A stretch of 64,000 nucleotides of DNA from Aquilaria yunnanensis (GCA_039654915.1 CM077599.1:71330001-71394000), one strand, 5' to 3'; shown: positions 33,701 to 45,419, counted from the stretch's first letter. Numbers and translations: made by a program. Notes: a model not told the origin generated them from the sequence alone.

Positions 33701-36700
33701 TAAAAGGATTAGCTTAGATAGGATGAAGTGGGATATGCGGTAGGCTTACAATTACTACAAGAGAAATGGACTGATACGACTGAAAAAATAGTGGCATTCA
33801 GTTGCACCATGCGACTGATATGCCACAAGAAAATTTAGTAACAAAAATACTAGTCGCACGAGTCATGCCATTATCGTGTGATTGAAACATGCCACTATCA
33901 TGCGACTAAGTGTGTTAATGGGATAAAGTAGGCCAGATGAATTCGTCCAGCTGAATCTGTTAGTCGCATTGTGTGACTGAATCTCAGTCGCATCATGTGA
34001 TTGGAAGTCAGTCTCACAGTTTTAGTCGCATAAATTACCATGTGACTAACAGAATGTAGTCGCATGATGTGACTGAATTTCAATCACTGAACTTATACAT
34101 ATTTAAAAAAAATATTAATTAAAAATTTTATTAAAATTGGATTATAATTATTATAATAATGGAAATATATAATTCCTATATTAAAATTAAAATTAACAAA
34201 ATTTTTATTTAGTAATATTAAAAACAATAATTAAAAATATTATTAATACAATTAGTGACCATGATTGTCATGCTCCAAGAATAAAAAGTAACACAAAGTA
34301 TATTTTTATTAAACAAAATTATAAAAAATTATCTGCTAAATTATTATGTACTAAAACTAGCACTAAAATTAAAAATAAAATTAACACTAAAATTAAGTAC
34401 TAAAATTAAAAATAAAATTAAGAATAGATTTAACACTAAAATTAAATACTAAATTTAATAATAAAATTAACACTAAAATTAAGTTATGAATTTAAGTACT
34501 AAAATTAACAATAGAGATGTTACTAAAATTGAACATTGAAAATGAATTGAAAACAAAAAAAAAATTGATTTCCTTACCAGAAGCAGCATATGGCATGGTA
34601 AATGAATGAATAATGACTAGGAAATTGAAAGAGCAAAGAGGAAGGAGCAAGACGGAGGAAGAACTTGAAAGAAATTTTGGGAGAATGGAACAAGTAGGAA
34701 GGAAAGAGCATATATATGTAAATAAAATTGTAAATAACAAATCTATCATTTATAACGAAATCTTAGCTAGAAATACGAGTTACCTCTATACTAATTACTA
34801 GAGATTGAAATGATACAGTTTGAAGGCAACAAAGTTTCAGCCGGAGAGAATGAAGAATTGGAGAAATAAAAGCAAAGATGGAGAGTAGAGACAAAGCAAA
34901 GAAGGGGAAAATCGGAGAAGGTGGAGAAACGAGTAAGAGAAACTAGTGGTGGAGAAAAAAAGGTATTTTGTAAGACTGAATTTGCCACTGTACTTTTTTT
35001 TTGCCACTGATGTGCAACTGAAGAAACATATATTTAATTTATGTGACTACCATGCGACTGAAAAGCAAAATATATTTAATATGTCACACCGTCATGCGAC
35101 TAACAAGGAAATTAATTTAAATGGTGCAACTATTATGCTACTGACCGTTTAATATTTTTTAAACTGTGTGATTGATATATTACTGACATTTTTATATTTT
35201 TTTAAATCGTACTGCTGACATGTGACTAACCTTTGTTCGACTAATCATTTCAGTTGCATAATGATTATGGTCCACTTGATGTGCGACTGAAATTTAATAT
35301 TTTTTAAATTATGCTACTGACATGTGACTGACTTTTGTGCAATTGAATATTTCAGTTGCATAGAAAATTACAGCCCACACATGCTACTGACATGTGACTA
35401 AAATGTCATACTAATGACATTTAGTCGCATAAATTAGTCGCATTTTAATATTTCTCTTATAGTGAGTATCATTTCTTGTAACTGCCTTTTATAATATAAT
35501 TTTAAGTTAAAAAAACATATGAATGAATTGATGAAGTAACATTTAAAATATTTATTATAAAATAAAAATAAAATTATAGCATATAAAAATAGATAACAAA
35601 TAATACAACTAATCTCTTAAAAAAAACTAAAGAACTATTATAAGGATAAGGATAAGAAGACAAGGCAAATGAATTTGTGCTAAGCAATAAATTCGTTGAG
35701 TAGCAATGAAATATTTACAGTTGAATTATAAGTGATTTCCTTAATTTTCTATATATTAGTCAATTATAAAAGGACTAAATAATATGTTAAGGACCCAAAA
35801 CTAGTGTACGTTTGTGTAAGCATCATATGCTTCTAAGAAGTTTAAAAAACTTGAGGAACAAATCATAACTAAATATCTATATTTACTAGTTTTAAACATA
35901 TATAACTTAAGGTTTTTAAGAGTTCAATAGCGTCAATTTCCCATTGTAGAACCACCCTTGCCCAATTGTATTGACTACTTTCTATTTTGGGTCTTCCAAA
36001 TTATGAGTCATTTTTCTCACTCATTTTCCTTTATTATTCTAAAAATATATATTTGATATTGCAATAAATGTTTTTGCGAGGGTAAAGTTTGAAAATGTAT
36101 TGGAAGAGAGTTTTAATCATATTTATAGACTTGGAGTCAATTAGCTTTAAAACTTAATTTAAATTAGTTTTTTTTTATTTTGTAGAACTAATTTTATTTC
36201 AAAACCAATATTACGTAGAGTATTAATCCATTCAAAGTAAATTTTTTATAAATTTTTCTTTTACATTCACCAAAAAATTTTAAAATTTAATAAAATTATA
36301 GAAAAATTATTTTCAATAAATTATTACAACTAAGTGATATTTTTCATATAAAAAATTATAAAACTAAATTAACTTTAAGTTATCGTGAATTGGGTATTGA
36401 TAAGTAATATGTAAAAAAGTGAAATTTAACCTCAAAATTTATACACCATGCCTAGATTATGAAAACCTATGCAATTGTAATATAAAGAATCGTGGGTTAA
36501 TTAAGCTTCATCTTTTGAAGAAAATATTATATAGTCTACATATTTCCTCTCATTTTCTATATATTTGATTTAAATAAAAAAAAAAACAAAACAAAGAAAA
36601 TGTAGTATAATGCTCAATGCTCTATGATCCCTACAACGAAGCGATCTTCGAAATTCTACAATCGAGGTAATACTCGATATTACCAAAGACCTTGGTGTTC

Positions 36701-39245
36701 GCGTCAGGCAAGGACCCAAATATCGGTTAACGACAAACTCTGCCACCTTTCCAGCACCATTTTTGGACTCTGGTTCTCTGTAAAAGTTTTGCCTCGTTTA
36801 ATGTGTACCTATCAGTAAGATTGTCGTACTACTTTATTTCTTGCTATCTTACCATTTAATGTAATCAATTTCTGTCTTCTAAACTTTTTAATTTTATTTT
36901 ATATATTAAAAGTTTAAATAAAATAAAAATAGTATAATAAATTGAATGTCAAAATATTTTTAAAAATAAGAAGAAGTTCAACATCCTTTATATAAGAAAG
37001 AAAGAAATATAATTCATCTTTTTTGGAAGAGGAGACTTATGGATTAAACATCTCAAATTAAAGAGGGTATATTATTTCTTCTCTTATATAATAGTAGCAA
37101 TTTCAATGTATTCTCTATTTAGTCACATAAAATGTCATCTTCTTTCTTTTTTACTAGTAATTTTAAAAATTATATTCGTGTAATTGTTTACAGCAAAAGG
37201 CACATGTCCATGAAAGAGAGACCCTAGAAGCTCCCTCAAACCAAATTACTGTAATTATACTATATACTAAAACCTGTTAGCGGGTTACTGTTTATTTAAA
37301 CAGTAAAAACAGTATCTTTCCGGTTTTGCCCCTTGAATTTGGACTGATTCGCCTGACTTTTTTCTCTTTTTTTTTGATGCAATTGCTTTGCTTAGAAGTT
37401 TGGTTAGCTTTTTGAAATAAGGTAGTTTTTTAAGGGCCTTTCTTGAAATATTAGGTCACGATTTTGATCAGCTTGATATTTTGGACCTTAAACTTAGTAA
37501 CTACTTAATTTTAGTGTTATTGTTTGATCTCTAGATTTTTTTTTTTTTATGGTATGTTGTTTTCTAAACTAAAACATTGGTCATCCTGATTTTTTTTTTT
37601 TAGTGAAATAGAGTTTTTTTTCCTTAACTTTTTCTAAGTTAATTATTAAACTCTTAATACATAAGATTTTTACATTTTCTCCTTGAGCCCCCAAATTATT
37701 TTTATTACTTTTCTTAATATTGTGATATTTTGTATCCGTCGAAACGAGCAGGCTTTTTAATCTCGTTTAGGCTTGAAGTCGTAATTCAGCAATAAACTTT
37801 TAAACAGATAAAGTTTCCAGTGTATTATCAGCTAATATGTAGTATTCTAATATTTAGTTGTGATTTTTAAAAATAAGTTATTAGGTGTTATTTTAATTTA
37901 TAGTAATTATTTCCTCAATTTATATACCAGTTGAATCTTTCACAAAACCGTTTTCGAAACATTTTCTCATCTATTCAAAAGAAGAGCAAAAAGTATTTTA
38001 TAAATATTTTTTTTGAAAAAATTAGATATTTTTAATGATTTTCCTTTTTCATGATTAGATCAAAAATTTCATAAAAATAGTTAATTTATAAAAATTTTAT
38101 ATTTAATTAATTGTTAATTAAATATGATATTAGCTTTCAAATTACATTAATTTTATAAATATCAATAAATTTAAATTTTTTAATGGAAAAAGTACAAGTT
38201 TGTTTGGAGCCAGATACTCACAGGCCTTTAAATTCCTCTTGTAATTTTTTAAAAACTACAAACAAATATAACAATTAGAGAAAACCGTACTTCAGGAAAA
38301 AAAAAAAAAAAACAACCGAAAGCGTTCCGATACCTGGCGCTTGATGGGTAAGAACAGCCAGCCAAACCTGTAAATTAAAAGTAAAAGAATAAATATAAAT
38401 AAATGCCAAGCTTGAAACCTTTTTTTTCTTTTTGTAAAATTAAAAGTGTAAATTTACCAATAAATAATAATTCAACAAAAAAAGGAATAGAAAAAAATGG
38501 TACTCGGATCAGATGCGGTGAAGATGGCGGTGCCGGCGAAGTCACAGCTGCCGGGGACTTGGCCTTTGCGCTGGAAGTAGCTGTTAACGGCGTAGTTGCA
38601 GTGAGCCTTAACGGTGTTAGGATTAAAGCAAGGCCCGTTTTGGTGGATCGGGTTGCAGTCCCCCCCGGCTCCGCAGGCATAATCCAATGCCTTCTGCAGA
38701 ACATTGTCCCCCACTCCATCCTTGCACACACACCAATTCCCACCTATGAATTATCACAAATCATTCCACCCCAAAAAAAAACATCAACCAGAAGTTAACA
38801 AAAAAAAAAGCTATAAAATAAATTAAATTTGAGTTTATTATTATTTGAGCAAACTAAAATAAAAAATAACTTTTTGAGTTTATTATTAGTTGAGCAAACT
38901 AAAATATCAAAAAATGAAAGAAGTTCAAAAAAGAGTTTTTTCCTTTACTTTTTTTTTTACAAATATTTTGCTTTATATTTTTTAAACTCTAGATCGAGAG
39001 AAAGAGAAGTAATATTATCTTTTGTACATACAACGGAAGAGGAGAGCTTTTACAAGAGAAATGGAAAATGGGTTTTTTTTTCCCTTTCCAGCAAAAACAA
39101 AGGAAAAACTACTCAGTGGTATGATTTCACATAGAGAAATACAAGTAGAAGAAAAGAAAAATGTGAAGCAGTGCAAATAAAGGAGCTCACTTGAGAGACC
39201 AGGCATGGCAGAAATGAGGAGTGCAAGCATGAAGAGAGCAGCCAT
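30744..39245 (-). CDS. X8-domain GPI-anchored protein, plasmodesmata callose-binding (PDCB) type
   Basis: The protein probably binds callose (beta-1,3-glucan) in the cell wall at plasmodesmal necks, as known for the PDCB family. Exons, in minus order: 39245-39191, 38743-38504, 38367-38334 and 31056-30744. All are GT-AG and in phase, giving 642 nt and 213 residues. Residues 1-19 form a signal peptide (MAALFMLALLISAMPGLSS). The X8 domain spans about 22-105, with WCVC at 22-25 and Cys at 42, 48, 57, 67, 85 and 103. A Thr/Pro/Gly-rich linker follows (TPTTPVTTTTPSTTTG onward), and a hydrophobic tail, CLILLFSGLMLSWH, fits a GPI-anchor signal. The last X8 Cys (GCSYP) is encoded by the 34-nt microexon; without it the frame would be lost at the strong acceptor of exon 4. 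Intron 3 is about 7.3 kb and holds several transposons. A CT-rich leader precedes the start. The paralogue number within the family is not assigned. Confidence 0.9.
31987..32318. repeat. Direct repeat copy 1 (332 bp) in the PDCB intron
   Basis: It runs from AGTTATAAAGTG to TTGATAATTTAACAT and matches 32455-32785 in the same orientation, with a modest number of substitutions. It includes TGATGGTGTGTCACACATAT and GGTGTGGCCACACTAAGCA, the latter containing a short palindrome (TGTGGCCACA). It is non-coding. The copies are 136 bp apart, too short a spacing for a normal LTR element, so this is a segmental duplication or a pair of related insertions. Confidence 0.85.
32455..32785. repeat. Direct repeat copy 2 (331 bp) in the PDCB intron
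   Basis: Partner of 31987-32318. Its right end abuts the SINE-like element at 32786. The last 100 bp are nearly identical to copy 1, while the first part is more diverged. Confidence 0.85.
32786..32945 (-). mobile_element. tRNA-derived SINE
   Basis: On the minus strand an A-box-like CAGCCTGATGGTTA (32941-32928) is followed about 42 bp later by a B box, GGTTCAAGTCC (32886-32876), the internal RNA polymerase III promoter of tRNA-derived SINEs. The body is much more G/C-rich than the surroundings. The 3' end lies at the junction with the direct repeat. No tRNA can be folded from it and it lacks a CCA-ready acceptor stem, so it is not a tRNA gene. The target duplication is not clear. Confidence 0.65.
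33753..35464. mobile_element. Non-autonomous CACTA (En/Spm) element
   Basis: The right end read on the minus strand is CACTATAAGAGAAATATT, and the left end is TACTACAAGAGAAATGGA, a CACTA terminus with one changed base. Both arms carry many copies of a subterminal word in both orientations: GCGACTGA, TAGTCGCAT, ATGTGACTGA and similar (33770-34090 and 35010-35450), as in En/Spm transposase-binding arrays. The interior (34090-34560) is a degenerate ACTAAAATTAA repeat and then a purine-rich stretch without a transposase. The three-base flanks (AAT, AGT) do not match. It lies in the large PDCB intron. Confidence 0.75.
36138..36393. mobile_element. MITE related to the one at 8751
   Basis: The ends are imperfect inverted repeats: CAATTAGCTTTAAAACTTAA at the left and, on the minus strand, CCAATTCACGATAACTTAAA at the right. 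Internal words CCAATATTACGTAGAG and AAAGTAAATTTTTTATA parallel the 8751-9084 element. It is A/T-rich and non-coding, and lies within the PDCB intron. Confidence 0.55.
37262..37320 (+). repeat. Recurrent hairpin-bearing element end
   Basis: CTATATACTAAA is followed by TTACTGTTTA-TT-TAAACAGTAA (37285-37306). The same order, with CTCTATATATTAAA, occurs on the minus strand at 29287-29240. This suggests two copies of one element end, perhaps a Helitron 5' terminus (TC-TATA...), but no matching 3' end was found. Confidence 0.4.
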
Positions 39246-39286
39246 GATTGAGAAAGAAGCAAGAAATCCAATACCCAGGAGAGGCT

Positions 39287-39288
<2 letters not shown>

Positions 39289-39321
<33 letters not shown>
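39289..39321. repeat. GA/CT microsatellite in the PDCB leader
   Basis: Thirty-three bases of pure GA on the plus strand, read as CT in the sense of the minus-strand PDCB gene, begin about 44 bp upstream of its start codon. CT-rich leaders and GAGA-type repeats are common in plant 5' UTRs, so an effect on expression is possible but is inference. Confidence 0.9.
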
Positions 39322-39324
<3 letters not shown>

Positions 39325-40146
39325 TAATTATGGGAGAATGTGGAAGAAAATCGGGGGTGTGCAAGAGGAGACAAAAGCAAATAGTGAGCCTCACATGGCA
39401 TACTGTGAGGCAGATGATGTGGTGGGTTGATAATGGTGGTCATCTTCCACTTTTATGTCGGTTCTCTTGTATTATATGTTCTCTCCCATCTTGTTTTGGC
39501 ATTTCTTAGTAACTTTTCTTTTATCTCTTGGATGCGAAAGTGGGCTTACATTTGGTTTAAAGTTTGATGAAAATACTAAATTTCATGCCACAAAGGCTTT
39601 GAAACCATTCCATCTAAGTCAAGTTTGTAGCCAATCTCTTTTATACATATAGCAGGATTTAGATTTTTTTAATATAAAAATGATGAGTATTATGTCGATA
39701 AACAAAAATGAATATTAATTTTTTTTATATTAAAATGTATAATAGGCTGGGTAACACTCTATATAAAGCAAATGTCAAGAAAGTGTTTTTTATTCTTCTA
39801 TTTATATGATCTCGGGTAAAATCAAAAGAGAGAGAGAGAGCGAACAATAATGATGAGTCTTACTCTTAACATAGCTCATGATTTCAATTGAAAAATGTTC
39901 ACCATATGTAGGGTCATAGTAAATTGTTTGCAGGGCTAATTGCAAAAATATGCTCTAATTTTGGGCACAAGTACAGTTTGTCCCCCTTTTTCATATAAAA
40001 GCCTAGTCTGTTGCCTCTGGTAATAAGGGAAAAGATATTGGATTACATTTATATAGAAGAAAAATTGATAATTAAATAATTAATTACCAAAAAAAGCTAT
40101 TAATAGATAATTTAAATGAAAAATAAGAAATATATCAGGTTCATTT
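39322..40146. other. Upstream region of the PDCB-type gene
   Basis: The proximal part should hold the promoter of the minus-strand PDCB-type gene. The distal part is A/T-rich intergenic DNA. A second short GA run lies at 39828-39841. No gene or transposon end was recognised before the hAT target duplication at 40147. Confidence 0.4.
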
Positions 40147-40154
40147 ACTGTAAG

Positions 40155-43100
40155 TAGAGGTGGGAGGTGGCCCGGGTTGACCCGGCCCGAACTGGGACTG
40201 GACCGCCAGTCAACCCCGGCCTGGACCGGTCAAACCTGCACCGGCCCACGCCGGAAAAACCCGTAATATTATGGGCCGAGTATGGGCCCAATAGGAAGAG
40301 GGAGACGCAAAAAAGACCGCCCCGGATCAGCCGAAGCACGCAAACCGGACTAACCCGGACCGAACCTCTCCGCTCCGCATGGCGCCGCAACAGCTCCCTG
40401 CCAGTAACATTAACCTGCAAAATTTTTTTTTAAAAAAGGGCTAATTACACAGTAGGCCCTCCAACAGCTTTCTACTCCATTTCAGCCCCCAAAAATTCAA
40501 TTTTGCCCCTCCCAACAACTAAATTTCAAGGACTTTTTGGTCAAACTAATTTTTCCCCTCCCCCTATAAATACCAATGCCATTTTCACTTAATCCTCACA
40601 CAATCACTCAATCTCTCTTCTTCATCTACTATATTCTCTCAACCATTCTCCTTATTTTCTTAATCTCTTCCAAATTTCTTACTAATCTCTCCCTAATATC
40701 TTCATACTACTCTCTTGATTTTGTATTAATCACTACTATTAGCACGTGAGACATGGCTTCAAAAGGAAAGGGCAAGTCAATAGATAGTTCATCTTCCCGC
40801 AACACCGGCCTCCGAGCCTTATTTCGTCGCCGATCTCGGTCTGCCGATAAAGGCATTTCAACTCAAGAATTTCACGACGATGATGCCGGAATCGTTATGA
40901 CGAATTACGATTTGGGTCTCGACAATCAATTATCCGATGATGAAGTGGAAGACTTGGATGCGATGGCATCCGGGAATCCGTCAATAGAACCGACGCCTAC
41001 AAGTCATGAACCCGGCGTAGAGGAAACTCAAGCACAAGGTAAATCCACGAGACTAACTGCTTGGGTTTGGGAGCATTATGAGCTCATAAATGAAGGGGAG
41101 TTGAGGTACGGGAAATGCAAACATTGCGGGAAAAAATTGGTGCATAGAAAGAGTTCCGGCACTGGAACGCTGAAGCGGCATATTGAAAATCAACATTCTA
41201 ATGTCCTCCCTAGTACCGGGACTAGTTCTGGAGGACAAACACAACTTGGGTATACAACCGGCGCCGGCGGACCAGGTATATTTCGTTTTAACCAACAATC
41301 TTGTAGAGAATGTATGGTAAATTGGATGATGCTTACCGAAAAACTTTTTTCACAAGCTGAAGATGTCCACCTAGAATCTTTGATAAAATCACAATTAAAT
41401 CCTACATTTAGAAAAGTATCTAGGAAAACTGCTAGAAAAGAAAGCTTTAGACATTTTGAAGCAGGAAAATCAGATTTGCAAGCATATTTTTCTACTATTG
41501 ATCATTGTGTGGCATTTACTTCTGATATGTGGACATCACTTATAGGTCAATCATTCTATTGTGTTACTTCTCATTAGATTGATTCTGATTGGATAATGCA
41601 AAAATGAATTTTGTCATTTAAGATTATTGAAACATATCATACTGGTTATCAAATATTTAATTGTATCTTAAAAACTTTACGTGATTATTTTTGTACTAAT
41701 AAAGTTTTGTGCATTTCATTTAATAATGCTTCAAATAATGATGTTGCCGCTCATCTTTTGAGTCAAAACTTAAAACCACCGCTCAACGGTGCATTCTTTC
41801 ACGTTAGATGCATATGCCATATTTTGAACATTTGTGTGCAAAAGGGTTTAGAAGTTCTCCAAAATGAGATTTTGCCTATTTGAAACTCATTAAAATATTT
41901 GATGTCCAGACCTGCTATTTTTCGTGAATTTAAAAGCTTTTGTATTGAAAATCAAAAACCATTTTCTTGGAAACGGTTTAAATTGGTTTGCCCAACCCGC
42001 TGGAACTCCATATATTTGATGTTGCAAGATGCATTACCGTATGCAAATTTGTTGTCACATTTCATGAATTTAAAAATGGGTTCTGAATTTCTTACGACTG
42101 AAATTTGGGAGAAATGTTCCAAAACCGGTGAATTGCTTAAGTTTTTTTACGAGGCAACTGAATTTTTCTCTAGTGTTTACTACCCAACAAGTCATCAAGT
42201 TTTGTTTCATTTAGTGAACATCACATATGTTTTACATCAGTATAAAAATGATGAGTTGTTAAAACCGACTGTCGAAGCCATGCGGGCTAAGTGGCTTCAA
42301 TATTTCTCAAACATTCCACCTATCTTTTTAGTCGCTTCTTTACTTGACCCGTATGTAAAATTAATGGGCACAACAACACTGCTTGAAGAAATTTTTCATA
42401 CTTATTTAGAAATGTCTCATATAAATGTTTTGGCTATGTCTGCTTCTGCTTCCGAGTACTTCCATTCTTTATACAAGTTATATTGTGAGTAGTATTCGGA
42501 TAAGGTAAGATTCGAAGCTCCTCAAACCGAGCCTCCAAGGAGATCAATCTCCTCAAGATTCAACCCAGCGCTTCAAATGCTCAAACGACCCGGACCGATG
42601 ACATCGGGATTAGCTGAGGTCGATGACTATCTCAACACATCGTTTGAGGCAAGCGACCTCGACATCTTGGAGTGGTGGAAACAAAAGAGATCAAGATTTC
42701 CAATCTTGTCGATAATCGCACAGGAGATTTTTGCAGTTCCAGTATCGACCGTCTCATCCGAGGCAGCGTTTAGTACCGGAAAACAGGTGATAACAGAAAA
42801 ACGGTCAAGATTGACACCCGACGCGGTAGAAGTATGCGTGTGCAACCGAGATTGGTGCCTCGCAACACTCCGGCAGCAAAACCAAGAGAGTTCGGATGAG
42901 AAGGTAATATCCGATACCGAAACTTGAATTTTTTTTTTTTCAATCATACATGTAGTTTGTATTTGATCTGATTATGCTGTTCAGCACAGATCATAGATTT
43001 CTATTATTTATCATTTCCGGAACGTTTTTTCCATTTCAAAATGCAAGGCATGTTCCGATTATTTGTAAGTGTCGTTTGGCTTTTTAACTTAATAAAACTT

Positions 43101-43309
43101 ACACCGGATGTGGTGTTTTTTCTTAAAAATATTTATGACTTATATAATTAATAATTGTTCTATATATATATATATATATAACAAAAAAAAAGCCCCGCCC
43201 CGGGACCACCTCGGAACCGCCCCACCTACAACCGGGCCGAGCCCCGTCCTCAGGACCCAGGCCCAGGACCGGCCGGTCCCGGGCCGGTCCGACCCGGTTC
43301 CCACCTCTA
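40155..43309 (+). mobile_element. hAT-superfamily DNA transposon with intact ends (3155 bp)
   Basis: It is flanked by a perfect 8-bp duplication, ACTGTAAG (40147-40154 and 43310-43317). The terminal inverted repeats share 11 perfect bases, TAGAGGTGGGA. Both subterminal regions (about 40165-40400 and 43190-43300) are highly G/C-rich with repeated GGCCGG / CCGGCCC words, in contrast to the A/T-rich neighbourhood. The transposase gene at 40753-42927 is inactivated by stops. A TA microsatellite lies at 43161-43181. Confidence 0.95.
40753..42927 (+). pseudogene. hAT transposase, one frame with four premature stops
   Basis: The 724-codon frame is uninterrupted except for stops at codons 275 (TAG, 41575), 285 (TGA, 41605), 377 (TGA, 41881) and 580 (TAG, 42490); there is no frameshift. 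A BED zinc finger lies at about residues 104-148 (WEHYELI, CKHC, then H143 and H148). The RNase H-like core shows VAFTSDMWTS and HVRCICHILNICVQ, then PTRWNSIYLML. The C-terminal dimerisation region reads ILEWWKQKRSRFPILS with VSTVSSEAAFSTGKQ. This is the RICESLEEPER / Ac-like architecture. By family comparison the stop codons at 275, 285 and 377 look like former TGG, CGA and CGA, changes expected from methyl-cytosine deamination. Confidence 0.93.
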
Positions 43310-43445
43310 ACTGTAAGCAAGTTGCAATTTAAAACTTTGGAAAAAGTAAGCTGTTTTCTTAAATGCAACCGGTAATTCCTTGCAACACAATATTACTCAC
43401 CTAAAGTTCTCATATATCTTAAAGACTATCTAGGCTAATCACGTT

Positions 43446-43625
43446 CCTCAACAGTTTAAACTCTTTATGGAAATGCTTAACAAATGCCTTGCCGAGACGG
43501 CGGCAAACCTTGCTATCCATGGCAGGCTCACAGACCCTTTATGTTCCCGTTGCCATGGCACTCAAGAAACAATTTTTCATATGTTCTAGAAATGTTCAGA
43601 CTCTCATGAAGTATGGGATACATTT
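43446..43625 (+). pseudogene. LINE fragment, zinc-binding region of reverse transcriptase (zf-RVT)
   Basis: Plus-strand translation gives LNKCLAETAANLAIHGRL, then DPLCSRCHGTQETIFHMF, a stop, KCSDSHEVWD. The C-x2-C...H...C spacing and flanking residues match the zf-RVT domain found after the reverse transcriptase of plant L1-type LINEs. No polymerase remains upstream because the hAT element ends at 43309. Confidence 0.75.
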
Positions 43626-44304
43626 TGTTCCCGACCCCCCTCCATGACATACCTACCATTTTAAGGCCGGCTCGCTTCTCTACTAGTGAATTTGAAATCA
43701 TGATCCCTTGATTTTGTTTTTATTTTTAATTGCGACCATCTGAATCATTTGGCTAGGTTGAAATAATTGTGTTTTTCTGAATGTTCCATTTCATCCTCAG
43801 TCTCCAATTATAGGACAATATGATCTTTATCATCATGTAAGCATGGCTAGAGACTACCAAAGTTTTATTATCATTTCTTCCTTTCAATCCACCTCCCTCT
43901 TTATGTCATATTTGCGAATATTACAAGAATCAAATAATATTTATCTGGAAATTTTTGTAACGGATGATACTTGACTACTTGGCAGAGACCATCTAGGTTT
44001 AGGTGCTACAACATTGGATTGGTTGGAAATCAATGGCCCTCGACTATGACGTAGCAAACTCATCTTGTATGTGATTCCACAAAGAAGATTGAAGTTCGCA
44101 CTATCCATAGAGCTTTATGCCTTGCCTCTATGTTGCAGATTCTCTCGTTAACAATCCTATTTTGACTACTCACAACTAGTTCAAATGTTTCACAGATGGT
44201 GGAGTTTAAGCCCAAACCTTACTGGCCTAGCTCGCCAAATCACGAAGCTTTTAGATTCCTTCATTGTTCCGTGCTTGTGATCCCTATACAGAGACTGCTA
44301 CTAG

Positions 44305-44938
44305 TAGGGATGTTAACGGATATCCAGCCCAACGGGGATCCTGTTACATTCTACCCGATGGGTCGAGTTTTTTTACAATTAAACGGATGTGGGGGTGGAT
44401 ATAAGTTTTTTTTTCACCCGCCGGACATGGGTAAGGTGTGGGTTTAGGGTCCATTCGCCCCACATCCGACTCACATATGTATATGCTATTACATATTTCC
44501 CCAATACAAGTAACTCTTTCTTCTAATTACAAGTAACCCATATCCAACCCATATATGTATGTAATATGTTTGTGATGTACTAATTCTATAGTGTGTTTTT
44601 TGTAGTGTATTGGTATATTTGGAGCGTTAATTTATGTGTGATGCTCCCTTGTGGTATCTCTTTTATATTTTTTTTTTTACATATTAATAATGTTTTTTAT
44701 GTATTTGATTGGTGTAATTTATAGTTTTTTGCATGATTTTTTTTGTGTGCATGGCTGTGGAAATGTTGTGGATGAACGGTTTTTACCCGATCCTACCCGC
44801 CAAAAAATGGGTAAGATATGAGTGACAAAATTGTTCATTCGACGGATGATGAGTAAGATGAGAGTATGACATCAAATGTAACTGGTAGGATGTGGCATTA
44901 CCTTCATCCTACTCAAATCCAACCAATCGACATCCCTA
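44305..44938. mobile_element. Non-autonomous hAT-like element (634 bp)
   Basis: The ends are TAGGGATGTTAACGG and, on the minus strand, TAGGGATGTCGATTGG, giving a 9-bp perfect terminal repeat. The 8-bp flanks GCTACTAG (44297-44304) and GATACTAG (44939-44946) match at 7 of 8 positions, as expected of an old hAT target duplication. The interior is non-coding, with words such as ACCCGATGGG, ACGGATGTGG and ACCCGATCCTACCCGCC near the ends. Confidence 0.8.
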
Positions 44939-45419
44939 GATACTAGGTGGCTGGTTCATTGTAACTCTTATCCTAACTCTACGTTGTATTATTTTTCCGA
45001 CCATAAAAAAAAAGAATAAAAAATAAGAATCAAGTCTTGACTTCATTGTGGGGTAATTTACTTAACTTTGTTTCTCGAGGAAAAGAAGACAAGAGAAAGA
45101 GAAAAAATTGATAACTGGAAATCGAAATTTGTTCTGGAGAACAAAAACGTTTTCGAAAATCCATAAAAAATAAAAGCAAAAACAAAAAAAACATATGGAC
45201 ACAAAGCGAGGGCAGTATATTCCGTGTCATGTTTTGAAAGTATACAAGACGAGCAATACGTTTGAGACTACAACAAGCCGTGTCGAGCAAGCAAAATTGT
45301 TTGAGACTACAACAGTTCTGTTCATGTGGATTCATAACTGGATTATAATATTTGTATATTCAAACGTAGTTCTGCTGCATTTAGTAGTAACCGAGAACTG
45401 GCCAGACTTGCATTGCAAG

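Noticed and set aside
34492..34988. Hydrophobic minus-strand open frames inside the CACTA element
   Set aside because: Shadow of a purine-rich plus strand; no transposase or membrane-protein family features.
33753..35464. CRISPR-like or satellite array
   Set aside because: The short repeated words occur in both orientations with irregular spacing and lie near CACTA-type ends; this is a eukaryotic genome.
38403..38798. 131-codon plus-strand open frame
   Set aside because: Antisense shadow of the X8-domain exon.
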